64,000 nt of DNA from JBBROS01 sp963792675. GTDB taxonomy: Bacteria; Pseudomonadota; Alphaproteobacteria; Acetobacterales; Acetobacteraceae. The notes under the pieces are model-generated. The model was given only the letters and a program-made list of their open reading frames with translations. It had not been told where the DNA came from and ran no database searches. Position 1 is the stretch's first letter, and the number at the start of each line of letters is the position of its first letter. The position numbers and the translations under genes were made by a program. The DNA lies in assembly GCA_963792675.1 (NCBI GenBank), contig CAWBWT010000002.1, positions 248,001-312,000 on the forward strand, read 5' to 3'. This document shows, piece by piece, positions 1-9,489 of the stretch.

Positions 1-40
1 CCGCGCTGCCGGTCGTCTCCGAAGAATTGAGCGTGAAGGT

Positions 41-44
<4 letters not shown>
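1..44 (+). CDS. urtC: C-terminal end of urea ABC transporter permease (probable UrtC)
   Basis: Only the last 13 codons and the TGA stop are in the window; they read ALPVVSEELSVKV. The stop overlaps the urtD start codon in an ATGA junction, which is the usual coupling inside urtABCDE operons. The identity rests on position directly before urtD, because the residues themselves are too few to diagnose. In the family this would be an inner-membrane permease of the urea uptake system. Confidence 0.6.
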
Positions 45-797
<753 letters not shown>

Positions 798-808
<11 letters not shown>

Positions 809-1556
809 GGCCGTGCCGGCCGGGCCCGACAAAGCTGAGACCGAGCCGGTCGGGCCGAACCGGCTCGAGGTGAGGGACGTGTCGCTGCACTACGGCGCCG
901 CCATCGCCTTGCGCCAGGTTTCCGTCAGTGTCGAGGTCGGCCGGGTGACGTGCCTGCTCGGCCGCAACGGCGTCGGCAAGACGAGCCTGCTTCGCGCCAT
1001 CACCGGCGCCCATCCGGTGACGTCCGGCACCATCACCTGGAACAGCGAGAAAATTACCAGGCTCCCCACCTACGCCCGCGCCCAGCGCGGCATCGCCTGG
1101 GTGCCGCAGGGCCGCGACATCTTCCCCCTGCTGACCGTCCGCGAGAACCTCGAGACCGGCTTTGCCGTCCTGCCCCGCCGGGACCGCCGCATCGACGACG
1201 AGATCTTCGAGCTGTTCCCCATCCTGAAAACCATGCTCCGCCGCCGCGGCGGCGACCTCTCCGGCGGCCAGCAGCAGCAGCTCGCCATCGCCCGCGCCCT
1301 GATCATGAAGCCCCGCCTGCTGGTGCTCGACGAGCCGACCGAGGGCATCCAGCCCAGCATCATCAAGGACATCGGCCGCGTCATCGCCCTGCTGCGCAGC
1401 CGCGGCACCATGGCCATCCTGCTGGTCGAGCAATATTACGACTTCGCCCGCGAGCTCGCCGACACGCTCTGCATCATGGATCGCGGCGACATCGTCCTGA
1501 ACGGCCCCCCCGCCAGCCTGGACGAAGCCGAGGTGCGCCGCCGCCTCTCCGTGTAG
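798..1556 (+). CDS. urtE: Urea ABC transporter ATP-binding protein UrtE
   Basis: Second ATPase of the urea importer (LivF-like). Walker A GRNGVGKTS lies near residue 54, the signature LSGGQQQQLAIARAL is complete, Walker B is LLVLDEPTEG, and the UrtE-typical GIQPSIIKDI follows. The chosen TTG start lies inside the urtD end and gives an N-terminal extension of about 20 residues before the conserved LEVRDVSLHYG strand, so translation might instead begin further in. It is the last urt gene; about 60 bases separate it from mazE. Confidence 0.92.
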
Positions 1557-1619
1557 TTCCCTCTTGTATCTACGCCGTCTCTACGGTATATCCCATTCCA
1601 TCGCCCACGGGAGTTCGCC

Positions 1620-1862
1620 ATGCAGGTCGTCGTCAAGAAGTGGGGCAACAGCGCGTCCGTCCGCCTGCCGACCGCCGTCATGCAGGCCGCCCATCTCCGC
1701 CTCGACCAGCCCGTGGACGTGCGCGCGGAGGACGGTCGCGTCATCATCGAGCCGGTCGAGCCCGAAACCTTCGACCTCGCCGCCCTGCTCGCCGGCATCA
1801 CCGACGAGAACCGCCACGAGCCCATCGACACCGGGGACGCGGTCGGCAACGAGATCTGGTGA
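1620..1862 (+). CDS. mazE: AbrB/MazE-family antitoxin
   Basis: An 80-residue antitoxin with an N-terminal swapped-hairpin AbrB DNA-binding fold: it opens MQVVVKKWGNSASVRLP, nearly the family consensus, followed by a D/E-rich C-terminal half that would bind and neutralise the toxin. In the family the antitoxin also represses its own operon. The stop and the mazF start overlap as TGATG, so the two are co-translated. The pair sits between the urea transporter and the urease genes without an obvious functional link, suggesting insertion of a mobile toxin-antitoxin module. Confidence 0.87.
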   Translation: MQVVVKKWGNSASVRLPTAVMQAAHLRLDQPVDVRAEDGRVIIEPVEPETFDLAALLAGITDENRHEPIDTGDAVGNEIW

Positions 1863-2194
1863 TGGCCGCCGCCTATGTTCCCGAGGCCGGGGATATCGTG
1901 TGGCTGCAATTCAACCCGCAAGCCGGCCACGAGCAGGCCGGGCACCGCCCGGCGGTCGTGCTCAGCCCCGCCGCCTACAACGGCCGCACCGGCATGATGC
2001 TCTGCTGCCCGACCACCACCCGCATCAAGAACTACCCGTTCGAGGTGGCTCTCGCCGGCCAGCCGCCCAGCGTGGCGCTGTCCGATCAGGTGAAAAGCCT
2101 CGACTGGCGCGCCCGCGCCGCCACCCGCAACGGCCACGTCACCCTCTCCGAGCTGACCCGCATCCGCGCTAAGCTGAAAGCCCTGATCGGCTGA
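1862..2194 (+). CDS. mazF: MazF/PemK-family endoribonuclease toxin
   Basis: A 110-residue toxin of the PemK/MazF fold, predicted to cut mRNA at short sequence motifs when MazE is degraded. Family hallmarks are visible: GDIVWLQFNPQAGHEQAGHRP with the conserved G-H-E-Q-x-G-x-R-P loop, PAVVLSP, and the C-terminal LSDQVKSLDWRAR block in which D, S and R residues are typical. Full length for the family, with no internal stop. It ends one base before the stop codon of the convergent FAD monooxygenase, so there is no space for a terminator between the two. Confidence 0.87.
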   Translation: MAAAYVPEAGDIVWLQFNPQAGHEQAGHRPAVVLSPAAYNGRTGMMLCCPTTTRIKNYPFEVALAGQPPSVALSDQVKSLDWRARAATRNGHVTLSELTRIRAKLKALIG

Positions 2195-3703
2195 TCAGCC
2201 GGGCCGCCAGCGCCGGAGGAACGCCGCCATTGCCGCCCCGTCCTGCGCCGCCTGCGCCAGCGCCACATACCCGTCCGGCCGCACCAGATAGGCCGCATCC
2301 CGCCGCAATCCCACCTTGTCCGCCCCGCCGCTCCACGCGAACCCATGCACCGGCGCCCCCGCCGCCGCGCACGCCGCCTCGAACCCCGGCGCTACCGCCC
2401 CATACACGTGCACCTGCCAATCGAGCGACCGCAGCGGCGCGAAATTGTCGCACTCCGCCACCCAAGGCAGCCGGTCGCCGCCGCTCACCTGCCCGGCCTT
2501 CCCCTCCGCCAGCGGCCCGTCCTCGTAGCTGATGTGGATCTGCGACAACGTGCGGAAGAACGCATGCCGCCCCGCCGGAATGCGGCTGCCAACCGCCAGC
2601 ACCGCCGGCGCCAGCACCCGCCGGGTCAGCTCCCCCCGCCAGCCCCGCGCCACCATCGGCGTGAACGCCCGGTCCGTGGTCGCCACCAGCGCGCGCGCAA
2701 ACCCGATCCGCTCCACCTCGTAGCTGTCGAGCAGCGCGTCCGGCGCCCGCCCCTGCACCACCTCCGCCAGCTTCCACCCGAGGTTGATCGCGTCGCCGAT
2801 CCCGGTGTTCATCCCCTGCCCGCCCGCCGGGCTGTGGATGTGCCCGGCGTCGCCCAACAAGAAGGCACGGCCGATGCGGAACCGGTCGGCCACCCGGTGA
2901 TGCACGTGGTAGGTGGAGAACCAGTTCACCCCCGACACGGTGATGCCCAGCAGCCGCTCCGCATGCGGCTGCACGTCGGCAAACGTGGCGTCCCGTCCCG
3001 CCGCCACGTCGTCCGGCACCAGCCCGATCAGCCGCTGCACCCCCCGCGACCGCACCGGCAGCAGCAGTGCCAGGGTGTGGTCGCCGAGCCCGACCGACAG
3101 GTCGCGGCGGAACCCGCCCTCGAGCGTCACATCCGCCACATAGAACAACTGGTCGTAGCTGCCGCCCGGAAACCCCACCCCGGCCGTCTGCCGCACCACG
3201 CTGTGCGCCCCGTCGCAGCCGCACAGAAACGGCGTCCGCACCGTTTCGCGCCCGCCGCCGTCCCGCTCGATCGTGGCCGCGACCCCGTCCACGTCCTCGC
3301 TGAACCCGGTCAGCGTCGTGCCCCATTCGACCGCACCGCCCGCTGCCTCCAGCTTCCGCAGCAGGAAGCGTTCATGGTCGTCCTGCGGATAGCACAGCGG
3401 AAACGAATAAGGGCTCTGCCCGGCCCCGATGTCGGCGATGTCGACCGACATCACCTCGCGCCCAGCGCCCTCCCGCAGATGCACCGCCTCGAGCGGGACG
3501 CCCTGCGCCACCATCTCGTCGGCAAAGCCGAACTGGCGGTAGAACTCCAGCGTCCGCGCCTGCACCACCATGGCGCGCGAGTGCTCGCCGGGGCCACCCG
3601 CCTTCGAAATGATCCGGAACGGCACCCCGCGACGCGCGAGGGCCAGCGCGAGCACAAGGCCCGTCGGCCCAGCGCCGGCGATGAGAATGGGTTGGTCGCT
3701 CAT
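2195..3703 (-). CDS. FAD-dependent aromatic-type monooxygenase
   Basis: A 502-residue flavoprotein hydroxylase of the PheA/TfdB/MhpA class. The N-terminal dinucleotide fold GAGPTGLVLALALARRG binds the ADP of FAD; the family DG motif appears in GCDGAHSVVR; and the second FAD motif is GDAGHIHSPAGGQGMN near residue 280. A thioredoxin-like C-terminal region, ending VRPDGYVAL, is present as in phenol hydroxylases. Start ATG taken just after a purine-rich stretch, five bases after the TetR stop. It forms an operon with the TetR gene upstream. Substrate unknown; the regulator pairing suggests an inducible role on an aromatic or drug-like compound. Confidence 0.87.
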   Translation of the reverse strand: MSDQPILIAGAGPTGLVLALALARRGVPFRIISKAGGPGEHSRAMVVQARTLEFYRQFGFADEMVAQGVPLEAVHLREGAGREVMSVDIADIGAGQSPYSFPLCYPQDDHERFLLRKLEAAGGAVEWGTTLTGFSEDVDGVAATIERDGGGRETVRTPFLCGCDGAHSVVRQTAGVGFPGGSYDQLFYVADVTLEGGFRRDLSVGLGDHTLALLLPVRSRGVQRLIGLVPDDVAAGRDATFADVQPHAERLLGITVSGVNWFSTYHVHHRVADRFRIGRAFLLGDAGHIHSPAGGQGMNTGIGDAINLGWKLAEVVQGRAPDALLDSYEVERIGFARALVATTDRAFTPMVARGWRGELTRRVLAPAVLAVGSRIPAGRHAFFRTLSQIHISYEDGPLAEGKAGQVSGGDRLPWVAECDNFAPLRSLDWQVHVYGAVAPGFEAACAAAGAPVHGFAWSGGADKVGLRRDAAYLVRPDGYVALAQAAQDGAAMAAFLRRWRPG

Positions 3704-3708
3704 GGCAC

Positions 3709-4356
3709 TCACTCCTTCACGGACCGTGCAAGGTCGGACAGCACCGCCCGGGCATGGATCAGCACGGCGTCGCGCACCGCCTCGGTCTCGGCGGCGCCGG
3801 TCGCCGTCCATCCGGTCGCCGCCAGCAGCGTCGCGCGGGCGAACCGGAACCCGATCGCCTGGCCGAGCAGCGCGATCGCCCGGATGCGCGCCTCGGTCGG
3901 GTCCAGCCCACCGGCCACGACCGTCAGCAACTCGGCGACCCGGCCCAGCACGCGGCCGATCAGCCCGTCGTACAGCACCGCAAAGGCCGGCGTCGGCGCC
4001 ATCTGCTCACGGACCACGAACCGGGCCATGGCCGCGACCTCGTCGTTCATCATGACCGTCACGAAGCGAGACAGGATGGCGAGCACGCCCGCGGCCGCGC
4101 CCTCCGCATCGTCCGCCGCCACGCCGTCGCTTTCGGCCAACGCCGGCAGCAGCCGCTCGCCCATCCGCTCCGCGATGTCGCGGGCGCAGGCGAGGTAAAG
4201 GCCGTCCTTGCCGCCATGGTAATAGGTGATGGCCGACATCTGCGCGCCCGCCGCCACGGCCAGGGCCCGCGTGCCGACCCCTTCCAACCCGTGCAAGCCG
4301 AACAGCTCGATCCCGGCGGTAATCAGGCGTTGCTCGAGGGAGGGCGGCGTGTCCAT
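3709..4356 (-). CDS. TetR-family transcriptional regulator
   Basis: A 215-residue repressor. The first 60 residues are a TetR helix-turn-helix: LITAGIELFGLHGLEGVGTR, then the recognition helix region ITYYHGGKDGLYLA. The rest is an all-helical ligand-binding domain resembling the CecR/CerR C-terminal type. It is transcribed away from ureD and together with the monooxygenase downstream (5-base gap). A palindrome 13 bases before the start codon is a good candidate for its own operator. The ligand cannot be told from sequence. Confidence 0.88.
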   Translation of the reverse strand: MDTPPSLEQRLITAGIELFGLHGLEGVGTRALAVAAGAQMSAITYYHGGKDGLYLACARDIAERMGERLLPALAESDGVAADDAEGAAAGVLAILSRFVTVMMNDEVAAMARFVVREQMAPTPAFAVLYDGLIGRVLGRVAELLTVVAGGLDPTEARIRAIALLGQAIGFRFARATLLAATGWTATGAAETEAVRDAVLIHARAVLSDLARSVKE

Positions 4357-4368
4357 GCACAGAAGATT

Positions 4369-4386
4369 AGTTCGATCGAACGAACT
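4369..4386. promoter_or_regulatory. Candidate TetR operator palindrome
   Basis: AGTTCG-ATCGAA-CGAACT, with a nested perfect palindrome GTTCGATCGAAC starting one base in. It lies between the divergent tetR and ureD start codons (58 bases apart), the standard place for a TetR-type autoregulatory site. Because the spacer is so short, the regulator could also affect ureD transcription. Binding is inferred from position and symmetry only. Confidence 0.5.
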
Positions 4387-4413
4387 GTCAAGCGGCGGCG
4401 TGGCGGCTCCTCA

Positions 4414-5277
4414 ATGATCCCGTATACAAGTCACGTGGACTCCTTGGCCGCCCCAGGCACCCGGACAGCGCCGGCACACCAGCGCGCCCGCGGCACGCTT
4501 ACCGTAACGTTCAAGCGCCGCGGCGACGCCTCCGTGCTCGACCACCTCCACCAGGACGGTTGCCTCAAAGCCCGCTTCCCCCGCCCCGAGCCCGGCCCCT
4601 GGGCCAACGCCGTCACCCTCAACTCCGCCGGCGGCGTCGCCGGGGGCGATACGCTCGCCACCGCGATCGCCGCCGGCCCCGGCACCTCGGCCACCATCGC
4701 CAGCCAGGCCGCCGAGCGCATCTACCGTGCCCTGCCCGGCGCCACCTCCCGCATCGCCACCACGCTCCGTGTCGCCGACGGCGCCGCGCTCGAATGGCTG
4801 CCGCAAGAAACGATCCTGTTCGATCGCTGCGCCCTCAGCCGCACGCTCGACATCGAGCTCGCCCCCGACGCTTGGTTCCTCAGCGTCGAGAGCCTGGTGT
4901 TTGGCCGCATTGCCATGGACGAGCAGGTCCGCACCGCCCGCATCCACGACCGCGTTGCGCTGCGCCGCGACGGCCGCCTGCTGCTGCACGACGCGATCCG
5001 CCTCGACGGCGACGTGGCGCCCCTGCTGGACCGCCGCGCCGTCGCCGGGGGCGCCCGCGCCGTCGCAACCCTGCTCCACGCCGGACCGGGCGCCGACGCC
5101 CTGCTCGACCCTCTGCGTGATGCGCTGGCCGGGGCCGAAGCCGGCGCTTCGGTGGTGGACGGCGTGCTCGTCGCCCGCCTCGTGGCACCCACCGGCGCCG
5201 CGTTGCGCAAATCCCTCGTTACGGGCTTGAACATCTTGCGCCGGGGCCGCACGCTGCCGCGCGTGTGGCTATGCTGA
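4414..5277 (+). CDS. ureD: Urease accessory protein UreD
   Basis: UreD (UreH) is the scaffold that binds apo-urease and joins UreF and UreG for nickel insertion. The 287-residue sequence has family blocks: LTVTFKRRGDASVLDHLHQDGCLKARFP, and the hallmark NSAGGVAGGD, followed by TIASQAAERIYRA and LEWLPQETILFDRC. The start ATG is used because it directly precedes MIPYTSHVDS and lies just beyond the TetR operator; a longer reading upstream would run through the regulator gene. It is the first urease gene, 7 bases before ureA. Confidence 0.88.
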   Translation: MIPYTSHVDSLAAPGTRTAPAHQRARGTLTVTFKRRGDASVLDHLHQDGCLKARFPRPEPGPWANAVTLNSAGGVAGGDTLATAIAAGPGTSATIASQAAERIYRALPGATSRIATTLRVADGAALEWLPQETILFDRCALSRTLDIELAPDAWFLSVESLVFGRIAMDEQVRTARIHDRVALRRDGRLLLHDAIRLDGDVAPLLDRRAVAGGARAVATLLHAGPGADALLDPLRDALAGAEAGASVVDGVLVARLVAPTGAALRKSLVTGLNILRRGRTLPRVWLC

Positions 5278-5284
5278 GGATCGC

Positions 5285-5583
<299 letters not shown>

Positions 5584-5587
<4 letters not shown>

Positions 5588-5619
5588 GCGGGCCGTTGAG
5601 CGGGCCGTTGAGCGGGGCG
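5584..5619 (+). repeat. Three 12-base tandem repeats at the ureA/ureB junction
   Basis: TTGAGCGGGCCG is present twice exactly and a third time with one change. Each unit contains TTGA, so the stop of ureA and the possible start of ureB are replicated in phase. The length is a multiple of three and copy-number change would keep the ureB frame. Confidence 0.85.
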
Positions 5620-5937
5620 TCAACTGGGCCGCTGGTCCCTGGCGAAATCATCACCCGCCCAGGCACCATCCCCCTGAACGAGGGCCTGGTCCGTACCACC
5701 CTCACCGTGGAAAATACCGGGGACCGCCCGATCCAGGTCGGCAGCCACTACCATTTCGCCGAAACCAACCCGGCCCTTCGCTTCGACCGTGCGCAGGCCC
5801 GCGGCCAACGCCTCGACATCGCCGCCGGCACCGCCGTCCGCTTCGAACCCGGCCAGTCCCGCGACGTAACGCTCGTCCCCTACCGCGGCGCCCGCATCGT
5901 CCACGGCTTCCGCGGCGAAATCGGCGGCCCGCTGTGA
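5584..5937 (+). CDS. ureB: Urease subunit beta
   Basis: Structural beta subunit. The core is canonical: VPGEIITRPGTIPLNEG, the conserved VENTGDRPIQVGSHYHFAE, and FEPGQSRDVTLV with GFRG near the end. It starts with TTG overlapping the ureA stop. The first 12 residues are an unusual SGPL-SGPL-SGAS leader encoded by a 12-base tandem repeat, and each repeat carries its own TTG, so the exact start is ambiguous by 12 or 24 bases. The family normally begins directly at the (M/V)xPGE segment. Confidence 0.94.
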
Positions 5938-5975
5938 ACGACACGGCCCCACCCAACCTCGTCCAAACTCATCAC

Positions 5976-6144
5976 GTCATCCCCGGACTTGATCCGGGGA
6001 TCCCATCCCCGCGAGCCGCCAGTCGCCCCCGTCCCGAGATGGCCGGATCAAGTCCGGCCACGACGTCTGTGGTCGGCAAGGCCCCAGGGCAACAATCCGC
6101 TCAAACCATGTCATCCCCGAGTTGGATCAAGTCCGGCCGTGACG
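5976..6144. repeat. Cluster of three REP-like palindromes between ureB and ureC
   Basis: Units at about 5976-6003 (CCCCGGACTTGATCCGGGG), 6041-6059 (GGCCGGATCAAGTCCGGCC) and 6110-6144. Each forms a short GC stem around TTGAT or TCAAG. The same family recurs at 13457 and 59678. The 232-base gap between ureB and ureC holds no credible gene; short readings through these units give the peptide VIPGLDPGI, a known product of such repeats and not a protein. Confidence 0.85.
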
Positions 6145-6169
6145 TGGGTGAAGCGGAGGACATGCAAGC

Positions 6170-7870
6170 ATGATCTCCCGCCGCGCCTACGCCGACATGT
6201 ACGGCCCTACCCTCGGCGACCGCGTCCGCCTCGCCGACACCGACCTGTTCGCCGAGGTCGAGTTCGACCACACGGTCTACGGCGAGGAAGTGAAGTTCGG
6301 CGGCGGCAAGGTCATCCGCGACGGCATGGGCCAGTCCCAGCGCGCCCAAGCCGAAGGCGCGGTCGACACCGTCATCACCAATGCCCTCATCATCGACCAT
6401 TGGGGCATCGTCAAAGCCGACGTCGCCATCCTCGACGGCCGCATCCACGCCATCGGCAAGGCCGGCAACCCCGACGTGCAGCCCGGCGTCACGATCATCG
6501 TCGGCCCCGGGACCGAGATCATCGCCGGCGAAGGCAAGATCCTCACCGCCGGCGGCATCGACGCCCACATCCACTTCATCTGCCCGCAGCAGGTCGAGGA
6601 AGCGTTGGCCTCCGGCATCACCACCCTGGTCGGCGGCGGCACCGGCCCCGCCACCGGCACGTCGGCCACCACCTGCACCCCCGGCCCCTGGCACCTCGCC
6701 CGCATGCTGCAGGCCGCCGAAGGCCTCCCCGTCAACCTTTCTTTCTCGGGCAAGGGCAACGCCTCGCAGCCGCAAGCGCTCGAGGAAATGCTCCGCGCCG
6801 GCGCGTCCTGCCTCAAGCTGCATGAGGATTGGGGCACCACCCCCGCCTCCATCCGCTGCGCCCTCGAAGTCGCCGACCGCTTCGACGTGCAGGTGATGAT
6901 CCACACCGACACGCTCAACGAATCGGGCTTCGTCGAGGACACCATCGCCGCCTTCGAAGGCCGCACCATCCACGCCTTCCACACCGAAGGCGCCGGCGGC
7001 GGCCACGCCCCCGACATCATCAAGGTCGCCGGCCTGCCCAACGTCCTGCCATCCAGCACCAACCCGACCCGGCCCTACACGTCGAACACGCTCGACGAGC
7101 ACCTCGACATGCTGATGGTCTGCCATCACCTCGACCCGGCCATCCCCGAAGACGTCGCCTTCGCCGAAAGCCGCATCCGCCGCGAAACCATCGCCGCCGA
7201 GGATATTCTTCATGATCTCGGCGCGCTGAGCATGATCTCGTCGGACAGCCAAGCGATGGGCCGCGTCGGCGAGGTCATCATTCGCACGTGGCAGACCGCG
7301 CACAAAATGAAGCAGCAGCGCGGCGCGCTTCCTGGCGACGGCGCCGCCGACAACGCCCGCATCAAACGCTACGTCGCCAAGTACACGATCAACCCGGCCA
7401 TCGCCCAGGGCCTCAGCCACGAGGTCGGCAGCGTCGAGCCGGGCAAGCTGGCCGACCTCGTGCTCTGGTCGCCGGCCTTCTTTGGCGTCAAGCCCGACCT
7501 TGTGCTGAAGGGTGGCATGATCGCGGTGGCTCCCATGGGTGACCCCAACGCCTCCATCCCCACGCCGCAACCCGTCCATTACCGCCCGATGTTCGCCCAG
7601 TTCGGCCGCGCCATGCAGGCAAGCTGCATCACCTTCCTAAGCCAGGCGGCGCTCGACGACGGCATCGGCGTCAAGCTCGGGCTGCAGCGCTCGCTGTCCG
7701 CCGTGCGCAACACCCGCGGCGGCATCGGCAAGCGCAGCATGATCGGCAACGACGCCACCCCGCACATCGAGGTCGACCCCGAAACCTACGAGGTCCGCGC
7801 CGACGGCGTGCTGCTCACCTGCGAGCCCGCCGTGCTGCTGCCGATGGCGCAACGCTATTTCCTGTTCTGA
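6170..7870 (+). CDS. ureC: Urease subunit alpha (catalytic)
   Basis: The nickel amidohydrolase subunit that hydrolyses urea to ammonia and carbamate. All active-site residues are in place, each one position lower than in the Klebsiella numbering: nickel ligands H133 and H135 (HIHF), carbamylated K216 (CLKLHEDWG), H245 (MIHTD), H271 (AFHTEGAGGGHAPD), D359 (SSDSQAMGR), and the flap histidine H319 in MVCHHLDP. It is 566 residues, full length. Separated from ureB by the repeat cluster, so it may be expressed partly from its own signal. Confidence 0.97.
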   Translation: MISRRAYADMYGPTLGDRVRLADTDLFAEVEFDHTVYGEEVKFGGGKVIRDGMGQSQRAQAEGAVDTVITNALIIDHWGIVKADVAILDGRIHAIGKAGNPDVQPGVTIIVGPGTEIIAGEGKILTAGGIDAHIHFICPQQVEEALASGITTLVGGGTGPATGTSATTCTPGPWHLARMLQAAEGLPVNLSFSGKGNASQPQALEEMLRAGASCLKLHEDWGTTPASIRCALEVADRFDVQVMIHTDTLNESGFVEDTIAAFEGRTIHAFHTEGAGGGHAPDIIKVAGLPNVLPSSTNPTRPYTSNTLDEHLDMLMVCHHLDPAIPEDVAFAESRIRRETIAAEDILHDLGALSMISSDSQAMGRVGEVIIRTWQTAHKMKQQRGALPGDGAADNARIKRYVAKYTINPAIAQGLSHEVGSVEPGKLADLVLWSPAFFGVKPDLVLKGGMIAVAPMGDPNASIPTPQPVHYRPMFAQFGRAMQASCITFLSQAALDDGIGVKLGLQRSLSAVRNTRGGIGKRSMIGNDATPHIEVDPETYEVRADGVLLTCEPAVLLPMAQRYFLF

Positions 7871-7892
7871 ACCAAGAGGGAGCCGAAACCCC

Positions 7893-8312
7893 ATGCGCGC
7901 CGTCCTGCTATTCTCCGCTTTCCTGCACATTGCCGTCATCGGCGCCCTCGCCGCCTTCGCCACGCGCTGGATGTTCGCATCCCGCCGCTCCACCGAGCCG
8001 ACCTTCCCGGAATACGTGAAGACCGCCGCCACTCTGGGCGGCGCCGTGTTCGTTGTCGGCACGATCGTCATGTGGCTCGGCCGCGGCTTCGGCACCGCGG
8101 TGACGGCCGGGCTCGCCAGCGGCTTGATTGCCGCCCTCTCGTTCCTGCTCGCCCTCGGCGTGCTGCCCAATCCGTGGAGCACCTCCACCGAGCCGCCCTC
8201 CATCCATTCCCGCATCAGCAACGCCAGCCTGGTCGCCGCCCTGGTGCTGACCGAGGTCATCGCCTTCTGCCTGCTGGTGGCGACCGCCGGCACCACGGCG
8301 CCGTTCTCCTGA
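7893..8312 (+). CDS. Small membrane protein of unknown function in the urease operon
   Basis: A 139-residue hydrophobic protein with about four predicted membrane helices (roughly residues 4-24, 45-65, 68-92 and 110-133) and a short polar loop WSTSTEPPSIHSRIS. It sits between ureC and ureE, 22 bases after ureC and two bases before the ureE GTG, so it belongs to the operon. I do not recognise a family; it is not UreJ/HupE, which have histidine-rich membrane signatures not seen here. A role in nickel, ammonia or urea movement is possible from context alone. Confidence 0.75.
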   Translation: MRAVLLFSAFLHIAVIGALAAFATRWMFASRRSTEPTFPEYVKTAATLGGAVFVVGTIVMWLGRGFGTAVTAGLASGLIAALSFLLALGVLPNPWSTSTEPPSIHSRISNASLVAALVLTEVIAFCLLVATAGTTAPFS

Positions 8313-8314
8313 CG

Positions 8315-8803
8315 GTGCGCGCCGGCGCCGTCCTTCCCGCCGGCACCTGGGACGGGTCGCCGGCCGACACGGTGCGGATCGACTTCGACCGCCGCCACCG
8401 TCGCCGCATCCAGCTTCGCACCGAAGCCGGCGCCGACCTGCTGCTCGACCTGCCGCAGGCCGCCCGGCTGCGCGACGGCGACGGCCTGCAACTGGACGAC
8501 GGCCGCGTGGTGCGGGTCGAGGCCCGGCCCGAGCCGCTGCTCGACATCCACGCCCACGACGCCGCCGTGCTGGTGCGCATCGCCTGGCATCTCGGCAACC
8601 GCCATCTGCCGGTGCAGATGCTGGCCAAGGGAACTGAGATGCACATCCGCATCCGCGCCGACCACGTCATCGCCGACATGATCCGCGGCCTCGGCGGCCA
8701 CGTGCACGCCGTCGAGGCGCCGTTCGACCCCGAAGCCGGCGCCTATGCCGGCGGGCACCACCACCACCACCACCACGACGACGACGACGGGCACGACCAT
8801 TGA
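8315..8803 (+). CDS. ureE: Urease accessory protein UreE, histidine-tailed
   Basis: Nickel-binding metallochaperone that hands nickel to UreG. The 162-residue product has the N-terminal UreE domain (VRIDFDRRHRRRIQLRT, LLLDLPQAARLRDGDGL) and the metal-binding C-terminal domain with WHLGNRHLPVQ and the conserved MLIxxDHVI-like block. The tail GGHHHHHHHDDDDGHDH holds nine histidines and is the nickel-storage type known in Klebsiella. GTG start immediately after the previous stop; its own stop overlaps the ureF TTG. Confidence 0.93.
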   Translation: MRAGAVLPAGTWDGSPADTVRIDFDRRHRRRIQLRTEAGADLLLDLPQAARLRDGDGLQLDDGRVVRVEARPEPLLDIHAHDAAVLVRIAWHLGNRHLPVQMLAKGTEMHIRIRADHVIADMIRGLGGHVHAVEAPFDPEAGAYAGGHHHHHHHDDDDGHDH

Positions 8804-9489
8804 TCCTGGCTGCGGTAACTCAGCCCCCGGCCGACGCCGCCTTGTCGCTGACCAAACTGCTCACCTGGCTCTCGCCCGCCTTCCCGACCGGCGCCTTCGC
8901 CTATAGCCACGGCCTCGAATGGGCGGTGGAAGCCGGCGACGTCACTGACGAAACGACCCTGCTCGCCTGGCTCGAAGACGTGCTGCGCCACGGGGCCGGG
9001 CGCACCGACGCGATCCTGCTCCGCCACGCCCATCGCGCCGCCGATCCGGCCGGCCTCGCCGCCGTCGCCGAGCTGGCCGAAGCCACCGCCAACAGCCGCG
9101 AGCGCCGCGCCGAAACGCTCGGCCAGGGCGACGCCTTCGCCATCGCCGCCCGCGTCTGGGGCGCACCGCTCCTCGATGCGCTGGATACCCCGGTGCCCTA
9201 CGCCGTCGCGGTCGGCGCCGTCGCCCGCACCCACGCCGTGCCCGAGGACGAAGCGACCCTCGGCCTGCTGCACGCCTTCGCCGCCAACCTGGTCGGCGCC
9301 GCGGTTCGCCTGGTCCCGCTCGGCCAGACCGCCGGCCTCCGCGTTCTGGCCGCCCTCGAGCCCACCCTGCACGAGATCACGGCCGCCACGCGGGCGTCCG
9401 AGTTGGACGACATCGGCGGCGCCTGCTTCCGCTCCGACATCGCCGCGATGCGCCACGAAACCCAATACACGAGGCTGTTCCGCACATGA
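8800..9489 (+). CDS. ureF: Urease accessory protein UreF
   Basis: Acts with UreD and UreG in activation of apo-urease. The 229-residue helical protein shows LTWLSPAFPTGAFAYSHGLE near the N terminus, the family signature, then NSRERRAETLGQGDAF and the late block LDDIGGACFRSDIAAMRHE. The TTG start lies in the ureE stop and the 3' end overlaps the ureG ATG, giving tight coupling. Confidence 0.94.
   Translation: MILAAVTQPPADAALSLTKLLTWLSPAFPTGAFAYSHGLEWAVEAGDVTDETTLLAWLEDVLRHGAGRTDAILLRHAHRAADPAGLAAVAELAEATANSRERRAETLGQGDAFAIAARVWGAPLLDALDTPVPYAVAVGAVARTHAVPEDEATLGLLHAFAANLVGAAVRLVPLGQTAGLRVLAALEPTLHEITAATRASELDDIGGACFRSDIAAMRHETQYTRLFRT

Noticed and set aside
5934..6173. 79-codon frame between ureB and ureC
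   Set aside because: Its peptide includes VIPGLDPGI, produced by REP-like palindromes, and has no other support.
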